From assembly GCA_014058105.1 (NCBI GenBank), contig JACGCM010001844.1:3534001-3598000 (forward strand): 64,000 nt of DNA, given 5' to 3'. The position numbers were made by a program, and so were the translations under genes. The notes below the pieces were generated by a model, which saw only the letters and a list, made by a program, of their open reading frames with translations, did not search any database and was not told the origin of the DNA. The stretch is from Kingdonia uniflora. Lineage: Eukaryota > Streptophyta > Magnoliopsida > Ranunculales > Circaeasteraceae. Below are positions 11,130 through 21,139 of the stretch, piece by piece; positions within the stretch are counted from its first letter, which is position 1, and each line of letters starts with the position of its first letter.

Positions 11130-13320
11130 TAAAAGTCTTTATTGATAGGAGAAGAATGTACAAATTGTATGAAGATTAAATCTCACTTATGGAATGTAAA
11201 TAACAATATTAGACGTATCCTGTACTTGAAAAAAATAGGGATTTAACGATAGTATTTCTTCAATCTCCTAGTGTTCCAAGGGTTTAGTATCCTAATACCA
11301 TCTTCTGTCATAAGGTAGTAGGATCCCAAGTCAGTAAGGCCGGCCCTGAGGTTTAGGGGCCCCTAGGCAAGGTCCAAAAATGTGGCCCCTCGTTAGGGGA
11401 AAAAATTGGGCATATTTAGTTGAATTTTTTTAAACAAGGTGAGGATTTGAACTTCTGACCATCCGGTGAGAGTCTATTATTGCAAACTAATAAGGCAACT
11501 TCTTTTTTTATGATATTTGAGGTCATTTTTATCTATTACTTTACCATTTGGCAGCCCCAAATTTACGTTAAAAATTGGAGGCCCTAGACGGCTTTCTCTT
11601 GCGTCTATAGCCAGGACCGGCCCTGCAAGCCAGTTCAACCTACTACAAGAAATGGACCCTCCCAATTTTCTACGAGCTTTCAGGCATTTAACTCCTTTCT
11701 TCTTTTGGGAATTTCTCGAAGAACTAAGTCATCAATTTCGAACTGTCGATTCTAAACACTTCTTTTGTACGAATTGGTTAGCATATGATGATTACAACCC
11801 AAGTTGGCTACACTCGAGCTCTTGTTTCATCTATCAAGCTCATATTTTAGACTTGTTTGAACTTATTCTCCACATTAGTGAGCTTGTGATCTATGACAGG
11901 ATAGTGATATTTTGTTGGGATGACGGCTTCGGTTCCATAAGCAAGTAGAAAAGAGGAACACCCTTTTGATTGTCTAAGTGTTGTGTGGTAAGCCCATAAG
12001 ACATGTGGTAGTTCTCTTATCTAATTACACTTCATACTTGATTGTAGTCTCATCTTGAGTCTATCCACTATGGTTTTACTTGTGATTTCTGCTTGCCTAT
12101 TTTCCTGAGGGTAATATGAATTGGAGGATGAATGAATGATGTATTTGTTTAGAAATGCCAGTAATTTTTCTTAAATGAATTGTGGGCCATTATTGATTCG
12201 AATCAGGTGGGGGTAGCCAAATTGTGTGATGATATATTCCCAGATAAATGAGATGACTTCTTCTCGATGCTTCTATCTATTTTGTGAAAAAATCCATGGC
12301 TACGAGTAATAATTTATAGTTACCTTATGTGTTTGGGAATTCTCTCACATTATCAAGTGCCTATCGCTTGAAAGGCCTGATGACCTTTCTCGCATAGAGT
12401 TCGAGAGTAGGAGCTCATATTTGATTACCATGTCGTTGGCATGCATTGCATTTTCATGAATATTCATCAGCATGTTTTCTCATTCCGGGCAAGAAAACTC
12501 CTTGTGTAATTAATCTATTTGCAAGTGATCGTCCTGCGGCATGGGAGCCACAAGTTCCTTCATGTAAATCATTTAGTATTCCGCCAGCTTCTTTTTTGGA
12601 GTGGTACTTGAGATAAAGGCTGGTCACCGATCTTCGATATATGTCACCTTTCTGTACTGTATACCGCTTGGAGTTTTCAATTAGTTGCCTGCATTCTTTT
12701 GAATCTTCTGGAAGTGGCCCATCACATTTATTCTTTGTGCCGAGATAGGTGAGAAAAGGCTTTCTCCAATCGTTATCCTCTACTTTATCACCCCCAGTGT
12801 TGATCGCGCATATCGTCGAGACATCAATGCTGGGGGTTGGATTCACTTCAATTTGGAGGTATCTCACTTTTGTACCAAATACCCTGGCTAAGTAAGCCAA
12901 GGAATCGGTATGACAATTATCTCTATGAGGTAAATAATCTGGTGTAGCTTTGTCAAATTGGCTCATTCTATCAACAATAAGTGCCGCATAGTGAACCATT
13001 TTACCATTCTTCTTATATTGCTCGGAGTAGTGATGGACTATCAGTAATTGGTCTATATAGATCGATAGTTCAGGAACTCTGATCATTAATGCCATGTTCT
13101 GGCCATGAATTAATGTTTTGAACTCTGAAACATTGTTTGATGCGTCAAAGTTTAATCGAATTAACTTTTCAATTCTGTTATTTGAGGGTGTAATCAGTAC
13201 GATTCCAATCCTTGACCCTGCGGGTCCTACTAATACGTATGTAAGAAATCTCCACCTCTTTTGCGTAACCCACTCAACTCGCTCTTCGAAAGGCTTTGAA
13301 GGTGGATCGTCTTAGACTTC
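11130..13320 (-). pseudogene. Element A second RNase H and integrase
   Basis: The Tat-type second RNase H lies at about 13300-12880. It retains a YIDQLLIVHH segment (YTDS in element D) and the LP-----DSLAYLA ending. An open frame 13095-12454 continues through the linker (CAINTGGDK) into the integrase zinc domain, with GTCGSHAAGRSLANR and GVFLPGMRKHA. The core follows to about 11640 and the C-terminal part to about 11130. The Glu of the Q-EIT motif is kept, but the Asp of the -DNGP motif reads Asn. The MITE at 11335-11625 interrupts the C-terminal part. Many stops make this non-functional. Confidence 0.75.
11335..11625. mobile_element. hAT-like MITE with 8-bp target duplication
   Basis: This 291-bp insertion is absent from the equivalent sites in elements B and D. 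Its left end reads TAAGGCCGGCCCTGAGG and the reverse complement of its right end reads CAGGGCCGGTCCTGG, giving imperfect inverted termini of about 14 bp. The flanking octamers are caagtcag (11327-11334) and caagccag (11626-11633), one mismatch apart. An 8-bp duplication and CAGGG-type termini are typical of the hAT superfamily. It has no coding capacity, so it would have depended on a transposase elsewhere. It is higher in GC than the host element at its ends. Confidence 0.8.
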
Positions 13321-14820
13321 TTATGTTAGATCTGGATTGTGCTCTTCCCAATTTGGATCATTTACTAAGAAGTCTGCTAAAAATCAATCACTGCTTGACC
13401 TTTATCTGAGAACTTAATGTCGTGATCCCCCAAACTGACATACCATTCTTGTATTTTGCACGATTTCGCCTTTTTAGATAACACTTCCCAAAGGGGATAG
13501 TTTGTCATGACCTTAACTGAATGAGAAAATAATGCTTAAGATTCTGTGAAGTATTGACGAGTGCGAGGAGGAGTTGCTCTATCTTAGAATATCTTATTTA
13601 TACCGGTGTAAGAGTTTTGCTTATGAAATATATTAGTTTCATAAATTTTCCTTCAAGGCATAGGAGGACCGAACTTAGAGAGTTTTTTATAACAACGAGG
13701 TAGATGATTAATTCTTCATTCTCGATCGGAGTGCTCATTACGAGAGATCTTCTAAGATACGTTTTTAGTTCTTGGAAAACTACTTTATATTCTTCTGTCA
13801 ATTCGATCTCTTCGTTCTGTCGACCTTTACCCTTTTTGGTTGATCCACGAAGCAACATAAATAACCATCGATATGGATCTAAAGACTTAGATATGAATTT
13901 GTTAATTGCCATAATCTTATCTGCGAGCTTATGTACATCTTTATTTATCTGTGGAGATGACATATTGATTAATGCCTGAATCTGATCTGGATCAGCTTTG
14001 ATCCCTTTCTTACTGATGATGTATCATATAAATTTGCCCTAGTGTACCAAAAATTGGTACTTATCTGGGTTAAGTTTCATTCTGTTTGACCGCAAGAAGT
14101 TGAAAACTATATCGAGATGTGCTATATGATATTGTTTCTTTAGGCTTTTGCAGAACACATCATCAATGTAAACTTCAACTATTTCCCCCAATTGTTCCAA
14201 GAACATACTTGAAACGAGCCTTTGATAGGTTGCTCTAGCATTTTTCAGACCGAATAGCATGACTTTGTAACAATAAAACCCCCTTTCAGTGATGAAGGTA
14301 GTTTTTTTTATCTTCGTCTAAGAGAGGTATATTGTTATATCTCGAAGCCACGTTTATCATAGATAATAGCTCGTGTCATGCTGTGGAGTCTAAAATTTGA
14401 TAAATTATGGGAAGAGGGAAATAGTTTTTCAGAGTATATTTGTTAAGATATATAAAATTGACTCAAGCACGAACTTCCCAGTTCTTTTTTAGAGCTGCTA
14501 TAATGTTCAAGATCCAATCCAGGTATTTGGCTTCTCGAACGAATCCGACCTCAATCAACTTATTAATTTTTGTGTTAACCTTATCTCGGAGACATGGTGA
14601 GAGTCTCCTTTGTTTTGTTTGACTGCTGTAGCTTTATCTCTAATACTTAATTTGTGACAAGCTTTAGCTGGGTTAACTCCTAGCATTTCTTGGAAAGTCC
14701 AAGCGAATACGTCTCTTTTTAATTATAGGAATTCTATTAAACTTTTTTCTCCTATTGGGCAAGCTTGGTAGCAATATACGTTCCTCTGCTATACCCACCG
14801 ATCTCAGTATATTCTGTAGG
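13321..14820 (-). pseudogene. Element A reverse transcriptase and RNase H
   Basis: RT sequence is read from about 14700 downward. FVREAKYLDWI and FPLPIIYQILD blocks are followed by GLKNARATYQRL and the catalytic YIDD at 14159-14170 (EVYIDDVF). This is the only one of the four elements in the window that keeps the Tyr. The connection segment (MKLNPDKYQFLVH) and the RNase H start (NEELIIYLVV, KLIYFISKTLTP) are at 14039-13598. Stops and frameshifts break it into pieces of 73 and 121 codons. It fuses directly to gag-like sequence near 14820 because the protease region is deleted. Confidence 0.75.
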
Positions 14821-14829
14821 TTTGTTCAA

Positions 14830-16013
14830 GAAAAGATATATCCATTTACCTTGGTAATCATGTTTTCCAATATTGAGGGTTTGTTCAAGAAAAGATGCTT
14901 CTTCACTTTACAATCGATCTGTAGTGCATTGGTAAATGCTAAAACGGCTGTCTTTTAATCGAGATTATCAACTTTCCAAGCAAGTTCATGAAATTTCTTT
15001 GAAAAGACTTCGAGCTTCTCCCCCTGAGACTGTTTGAGACTGATAAGAGTGTATAAATTATCCTCCTTGTCTTTGTTATGAGCGTACGTCTTGATGAAGA
15101 TCTTCGGTAACTGGTCGAATGCGAGGATTGAATTTTTAGGTAGAGAATGGAACCATCGTAGTGGCTCCCCCTGGAGACTGGTAGTAAACAGTCGATAAAT
15201 GATGTTGTTCAAGTTAGAATACAATCCCGAAGAATCTCAGAATTGTTGGACATGCTCTTTAGGATTAGTGCCCTTATATTTTCATATTTTAGGAGTATGA
15301 AAACCTGTTGGGTACTTCCATATCAAACAACTCTTTGGCAATCAGACTGCCATGAAATTTGCTGAACTCGTCCTTACTATCGAGAGCTTGAACTTTTACC
15401 AACTTCTTGATTTGTTGATCCATATGTTCCTGTATGGCGTACTGAATTGGTGTTGTATCTGTTTGGCGTATAGGTTGGGGATTATGATTACCGATTCCCT
15501 CAATCAAATGCTTACGAACTGGTACCTTGGATGGATGTCGTGGCTCTTCTACTTGATACTTTGAGTGCCTATATTCCTTACTAATTTTGGACTGATCTTT
15601 TCATCCCAGATAAATTAAAGCTTCTGGTACATATAGATCATTACGCTGATGCCTAGAAGTTCTTCTGCTAATTGTGCCTCGGGGTCCCAACGCTTCCCGT
15701 GTTGAAACCCTGGAAGTCGCTGGCATGACCTCTCATTCCTGGGGAGCCTGAACCTTTTGATTATCTTACAGTATTTTTAAGGCGATTTGCAACATGGTTA
15801 TCTATTCTTCATCTCGTTTGAACTATGTTTTTTGAGCTCTGCGTTCATCTTGGGGTTCCTACTCATGGAACTCTCTGTCATAAACCAATTGACACTCGAT
15901 CTCATTTTGCTTCTCTATTTTAGCATTAAAGTTCACCCTTAATTCTAGTAGCTGATCAGGATCGATGGAAAATTCATGCTGAACTCTTGTGGAATGTCAA
16001 TTAGAAGTCTCCA
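14830..16013 (-). pseudogene. Element A gag
   Basis: The start is probably ATGGAGACTTC at about 16013 on the minus strand, 80 bases inside the 5' LTR. A second section (15507-15289) carries the DQQIKKLVKVQ and GSLIAKELFDMEVP motifs found in D and E. The retrotransposon gag domain itself (15224-14955) has GEPLRWFHSLP, FIKTYAHNKDKEDNLYTLIS and GEKLEVFSKKF. Gag would form the virus-like particle and bind element RNA. The zinc knuckle is absent because of the deletion near 14820. At least three stops interrupt it. Confidence 0.7.
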
Positions 16014-16072
16014 TGATCGGAAATTAATTATTGGGCAACTGTCTGCCTTAAGATTTTGTGGAAATGTCCTCT

Positions 16073-16091
16073 TTCCCACAGACGGTGCCAA
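16073..16091 (-). promoter_or_regulatory. Element A primer-binding site
   Basis: Just inside the 5' LTR the minus strand reads TTGGCACCGTCTGTGGGAA. Elements D and E carry the same CACCGTCTGTGGG-type core in the same place. It is the expected site where a host tRNA primes minus-strand DNA synthesis. I do not assign the tRNA. Confidence 0.65.
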
Positions 16092-16092
16092 T

Positions 16093-16609
16093 TGTAAGGG
16101 CCAAATTTTGTAATTGCTCGATTAAGCTCTTATACCAAATGTACCCATGATACATGTAGTATAACCAATAATATAAAAATAATACATGTGGTTAGCGTGG
16201 AAACCTTTGAATAGGTAAAAACCACGACCTCGACTTGAGGATTTAGTAACTGTAATTTTATTGCTTGAGATCGATATTTTAATTACTAATTATGATCTCT
16301 TGAGCTAGAAAATATTGGTTCCTTATTCCTAGTATATTATTCCTTTTATAGACCTCATCCTCAGTTCTTTTTCGTGTGCGGGCACGCTCCCCTAAATATT
16401 AGGGTAGGTGGTTGTTAGACCTGTAACTGCTAGTTCGCAGGAGACAGGTGTCCTTGACCTGTTCCATTTTATTTTGAGTGCTTGAGCTGTGTTCATCTTT
16501 AGTTCATGATTTAGGTGTCCTTGTTTACAATGTATGTCACGTGTATGTTACGTGAGTTTGGCATGTTACTAGTTCGATGTTATCCCAACTCGAGGGATAA
16601 GTCCCTATA
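16093..16609 (-). repeat. Element A 5' LTR with TATA box
   Basis: It is the same length as the 5311-5827 copy. On the minus strand a TATAAAAGGA box (16341-16350) with upstream G-box CACGTG (16538-16543) forms a plausible U3 promoter driving transcription toward lower coordinates. The terminal TACA seen in the other copy has decayed to TATA at 16606-16609. The many differences between the two LTRs indicate an old insertion. Confidence 0.85.
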
Positions 16610-17354
16610 TTACTCACATCCCCTTTTTTGCTATGGCAGTGTCACTTGGTTACTTTTACTAGACGGGGAGTCACAATTCTTGTAGAGAAGCTCTAATGCA
16701 AACAGATCTTACCCTTTGACTCGAGAATCCCATCTCTGATGGATTTTAAACAACTGTATCCATGATAGTTCTTTTGGCAGCAACACATACCTAAGAGTAT
16801 TTGACATGTTGTACCTTGAGTCAGGTGGTTTAACTTCAAAGAAAAGAACGGCTCACATCTACTCCCCATTTTGAGTCTTTCTTACACCATCCGCGCCAGC
16901 CCTAAGCGTCACTGGCAAAATCCCTTTCAGCTTCCCTAGCTTTAGATTTTGAAGAAGAGTTGGTGCTACTCACAGCTTAGCTTTGACTTTGAGACATTTC
17001 CCTGCGCCAAAACGAATATACTACAAAGTGTTTTGTGGGACTAGGTGCTTTTGACCGGTTCACATGAGGCAAACCTGGCATAGTAGACCGTGATATGTGG
17101 GTTTAGAGAAGTCGCTATGACAAATGGCTCACTCTCGACATTGGTCTAATTGGTCTACTTCGACACTTCTACCAGTAAGCTGTATGTCAGAGACATAAGA
17201 CTAACTTAGGGTCACAAGTTGATATAGCTTAGCTATCCATGGCTTCTTGATTCCCAGTTCATGATCTTATCTATGGGTCTAGGACCAATTGGCATATGCT
17301 CACAAGAGCTCAATCTTCCCCTTTCTTCGTTCCTCAGCTCTCGACTGTGGGCAT
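16610..17354. other. Unassigned segment between elements A and B
   Basis: These 745 bases are visibly less AT-rich than the neighbouring retrotransposon DNA and lack its repeated motifs. I found no reading frame with recognisable protein features, no RNA gene and no match to other parts of the window. It may be host flank (the sequence that A and B inserted into), an organellar insertion or part of an unrecognised element. Confidence 0.3.
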
Positions 17355-17870
17355 TGTAATGGCCTAATTTTGTAGTATCTCAAAATAGCTTGAAATTTGA
17401 TCGTACTCCAAATATACATGTGATAAGAATTAGTATAATTCAATATGGATGACACAGGTGATTAGCGTGGAAACCTCTGAATAAGTAAAAACCACAACCT
17501 CGACTTGTGTATTTAGTAACTGTAACTTTTATTGCTTGAGGCTAATGTTTGATTTCAAGTTTTGTGATCTCTTGAAGTAAAAAACTTAATTTTAGAATGT
17601 AAAATTCTTGGTCCTTTCTCCTCTAGAACTCATCTTTTTTATAGACCTTACTCTCAGTTCGTTATCGTATAAAGGCATGTTTTCCTGAATATGGGGCAAG
17701 TGGTAGTTGAATGTGTAACTACTAGCTTGTGGGAGACGCGTGTTTTTAACTTATTCATATTTTTTGTAGTGCTCGATCGACGGTCTTTATCAGTTCGTGG
17801 TCCAAGTGTCTTTGGTGATTGTATGTCACGTGTATAATACATGAGTCTAGTATTGAGGTAGTTCGAGTTT
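17355..17870 (-). repeat. Element B 3' LTR, inner edge eroded
   Basis: It starts TGTAATGGCC on the plus strand like element D's LTR and shares blocks with A (TTAGCGTGGAAACCT, AGTAACTGTAACTTT) and a CACGTG G-box at 17827-17832. The expected inner end (...GGCCCCTACA) and adjacent purine tract are missing. Sequence jumps after 'gaggtagttcgag' directly into internal DNA, implying a small deletion over the LTR/internal border. Confidence 0.7.
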
Positions 17871-18072
17871 GGAATGTTTATGTGTTAGAATTTGGAAAGG
17901 TACACTTTGGAAGTTGACTAGATTGGGACTTGTTACGTCTGTGTTGAAAACTGTATTTAACATTGAATGTATTAGAAAGGACTGATGTATTTGACTTTTG
18001 GGATTCCCAGTAAGTGTTGGCTTTAATAATTATTGATTTGGAATTCCTTCTGAGCATTAAATGTAGGTCTGC

Positions 18073-18080
18073 TATAAATA
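18073..18080 (+). promoter_or_regulatory. TATA box of antisense ORF-a, element B
   Basis: TATAAATA lies 87 bases before the ORF-a ATG. Element D has the same octamer 76 bases before its ORF-a ATG. Confidence 0.5.
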
Positions 18081-18159
18081 TAGTTGTTACGGTATCATTG
18101 GTTATCCTTGTGAAAGTACACTACATTTGAAATAATATGTAGTTTTCCTCATCGTGAGA

Positions 18160-18690
18160 ATGGTGACCACTAGACGCGAGGAATATGAAGCTAGGTTTCT
18201 TGCTAAAATATAGAAGCTCAAACTGTATTATTTTGGTAACCGACCTTTATGTCTACTACTCCCATACTTATTCCGCCGACATATCACAATATGACGTATG
18301 AGGATGCAGCAGAGGCTGAGAATGATTACTATTAAATGTAGTAGTTTCATCATCTGATTGTGTTAGGTGAGCAACGCAGGGTTTGTCATCGTCTTCTTGC
18401 AGAAGATCTCATCAATAAGTCAGATGCAGAATCTAGTGTATGTACCAGGAAGTACTACCGCTATCCTATGAGGGAATGGGTTCTATAGAAGCAGAGCCAT
18501 TCTTCTTTCTCTGCCTTTCTGAGGTGGTGAAGGTTATGGAGGAAGAGGCGGTGGTGGTGGTTTCAGACTGGAAATATGCTTTTAGTATGTAGATTGGAAA
18601 TATGCGTCTAGTCGGCAGATTGGAGATATGCTCTACTAAAACCACGTTCCTTTGTCTTTTCTTACAGAAGTGTTTCACTTTGGATGTGTA
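18160..18690 (+). pseudogene. Antisense ORF-a, element B copy
   Basis: It starts ATGGTGACCACTAGACG (MVTTRREEYEARF) and then has a stop. Frameshifted blocks match ORF-a of A and D: the PIL-PPTYHNMTYED region, GEQRRVCHRLLAED, and RKYYRYPMREWVL. A Gly-rich GGRGGGGGFR stretch appears in a shifted frame near 18540-18565, at the place where A and D have theirs. The end is uncertain. Element DNA continues to the TA microsatellite, where the pararetrovirus begins. Confidence 0.5.
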
Positions 18691-18909
18691 TATGTCCGAA
18701 TACGAAGTAATGAAGAAATTTGATATGTATGGTAACGTGTAGATCGACCTATAAGAAGTCTCTGAAATATTAATGTCTATAAATTAATTTGTAAGGAATT
18801 TTTGAGCTAATGAAAAAATATATTTTGTTAGTAATTCTATATTGATATATCGAACTAGAATTGAGTATGAAAAATTGAAATATCGCTAGGTCGATCTGTG
18901 TGTAATGTA

Positions 18910-18932
18910 AAATGGTATATATATATATATAA
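18910..18932. repeat. (TA)n microsatellite at the left edge of the pararetrovirus
   Basis: The run tatatatatatata borders the virus-derived block on the left. A matching TA run borders it on the right at about 29452-29474. Element B sequence continues outside both. Insertion into TA repeats is known for several endogenous caulimovirids. Confidence 0.65.
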
Positions 18933-18958
18933 CTAAAAGATGGCGTACTGTTGTGAAT

Positions 18959-19850
18959 GCTCTGACACCAATGAAAGAGATGGATCAAATCAAAACGACT
19001 AATTATAACTAAAAGAAGACAAACTAAAAATTTAGATCATAAAAGAACGTTGCTGTTCTTTTTACAAGTATATAGCCAGAGGCTACCCAACTATTATATG
19101 ATTACATCATATACCATCTTTCCTCAAAAGGAATACCTAGGTAGAGCTGATAGTCAACAGTCGTTGGCTAAATCGTCCTTAGGGAGAAGCAAACACAAGA
19201 ATACTTGGAGTGGAACAGACTAATACATTCAGATGATTAAACTAAACATACAACTATGCTAAACTAGAACATAAATAAAACTAAGGTTGTGAGGTTGCCC
19301 TTTCAGGCCCTCTTACCTATGAAGACACCCTCAGGGGTGTGTGTGTACTTTGTGAATACTTATCAAACAAAGAACAATATACACAAACTCTTATTTATTG
19401 TATGAAATACTTACAAAGGATTACAGGATGAAGATGTACAATGGATGGAGGTGATAGTTTATAAACTTAGAACTTAGCTTACAAACTTATTAACTGGAAA
19501 ACTTAAAGAGCAATTGAAAGCATACATAAAAATGAGCGTTCTGGCTCCTTATATAGACTAGGATGGATTCCAAATGGTTTGAAGTCCGTAATGCGGTCCA
19601 ACTTGGAGTTGTCTGGTGGAAGATAAGGTAAGTGGTTTTTGGGTCCCACAAAGTGGTATTCGGGTCCCACAAAGTGGTCGGTCCCACTACTTTTGACCTT
19701 TTAAAAATAAAGTTGGTGGAGGCATGTGTAGTGCGTTCTGAATGCGATTCCTTCAAGGAAGTGTACTATGGGTCCCACAGAGTGGAAAATTGATGATTAT
19801 TGCTTCTGTCGGCATACTGAGTGCTAGAGTACTGTTGTGAATGTTTTAGC
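18959..19850 (-). repeat. Pararetrovirus common region, copy 1 (promoter, leader, primer site)
   Basis: Viral sense is minus. From high to low coordinates there are CCACTTTGTGG-type repeats (about 19640-19690), a TATA box (TCTATATAAGG, 19557-19547), a leader, and a primer site TTGGTGTCAGAGC at 18959-18973. Beyond the primer site the sequence reads ATTCACAACAGTACGCC, unlike copy 2. A near-identical TTGGTGCTAAAACATTCACA block also occurs at about 19836-19866, directly upstream of the promoter, which marks a rearrangement joint. Confidence 0.65.
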
Positions 19851-19939
19851 ACCAACTAAGCCTGTTGTGATGGTAAGGAAAGTGTTGTTGGAGTATCGGT
19901 GCTCGTGACTCTGGCTTTTCCCTTTACTGTAGTCTTAAG

Positions 19940-21130
19940 CTACTGTTCTTGAACTTTGATCATGGCATCCCAATAATCTTCCATAGTGGCTCCTGAATAT
20001 TTTACAGAGGTCATATCTTTGTCGGTATATGGGTTTTGGCTTTCTCCTGGTTGGCAATATTTTTGGCTATAGTTGTCTTTGGGTAAGGTGGATGCCTGTG
20101 ATATTATGGCTGCCTGTGATGTTATGGCTACTATAAACTTGTCCTTCAAAGTCTGTAGTACCTTGACCTAGCGTTCTTCTGAGGTTAAATGAGGATATCG
20201 AACTTTCATCGAATCCAATAAAAGCTAGAAGACATTAGTCGAAGAGACTAATGTACCTACTGCTTTATGATTTTCTATTTTGGAAGATAAAGCATACTCT
20301 TCAATTGCTTTGTTGACTAATGTAACAATACGTTCAGTTTCAAACCCATTCTACCATCTATAAAAGAAGGTATGCTAGAGAATGGGAAGTTTTAGATCAT
20401 CAAAACATGTTTTGAGGTCCCATTACCAAATCCACGTGATTTGGAATTCTTTAAAATACCATAAGGTTTTTTTGCCGATAGGTGGATTGGTAACAAATTT
20501 TCCTTTGAGCTTTGGATGAAATTCATACCAAAAGGTAAAGGGATCCTGAAGGGCTTCGGAAGAATATCAAAGTCGGGTCTCATTTTTTTCCCACCAATTG
20601 AGGAACCAAGTGGGTAAATCGGAGCTTTTGATAATATCTGGATTAAGACAGAAAACCAAGTATGTTTTCTGACAGGGTTCTGATAGTAAAAAGTAAAATG
20701 CCATACTTAAATATAATCCCAATAGTCATATTGCTGGCCATTCAGTTTAAGAGACCTAGATTTAGTAGGATCTAGATCCCATTCGGTAAGGTACAAACTC
20801 TAGTAACATAACACTTAGAATATGTTATAGAACTTTTCAGATTTTTTGGATTGATATGATGGTGTTCAAGTTGAACAGATGTAGTTTCTATTAACATGGC
20901 CTCATTGACATACCGATAACGACCCTCTTGGACCATATAATTCTGGTTAGCAAAATAACGTTCTTTGAGACCCCAAGTATCTTGATGGAGTTTAAGGTCA
21001 TCAAAGGAAAGGGTTAGCATGCTTTCGGTAACCAGTACTTTCTGGTGGTAAATAATATCCTATTTAAGGGCATCTTTAATAGTTTTCTTGGTTTCCAAAT
21101 TGCTGTTGGTAGGCTTCGGATTATTTTTTC
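19940..21130 (-). pseudogene. Pararetrovirus region downstream of RNase H
   Basis: Broken frames follow RNase H in viral sense. 21020-20772 has a Trp/Tyr/His-rich segment with FDDLKLHQDTWGLKERYF. 20583-20392 contains PFGMNFI. 20149-19940 ends DYWDAMIKVQEQ. I cannot match this confidently to coat, aphid-transmission or inclusion-body proteins. Its position suggests a C-terminal part of the polyprotein or a following gene. Stops and frameshifts break it in at least four places. Confidence 0.4.
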
Positions 21131-21139
21131 TACTATTGC

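Larger units (their letters stand above)
5311..16609 (-). mobile_element. Element A: Tat-type Ty3/gypsy retrotransposon, complete ends, degenerate
   Basis: Two directly repeated 517-bp LTRs (5311-5827 and 16093-16609) bound about 10.3 kb. On the minus strand the order is 5' LTR, primer site, gag, RT, RNase H, a second RNase H and integrase. An antisense cassette on the plus strand follows, then the 3' LTR. The second RNase H before integrase and the antisense genes are features of the Tat lineage of plant Ty3/gypsy elements. A purine tract abuts the 3' LTR. Flanking pentamers (atacc left, ttact right) match at only 3 of 5 positions. Compared with element D, about 1.2 kb covering the zinc knuckle and protease is missing. 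A hAT-like MITE sits in the integrase region. Confidence 0.85.

Noticed and set aside
11517..11948. 143-codon plus-strand frame
   Set aside because: It starts inside the hAT-like MITE and crosses into antisense integrase sequence, so it is a chance fusion.
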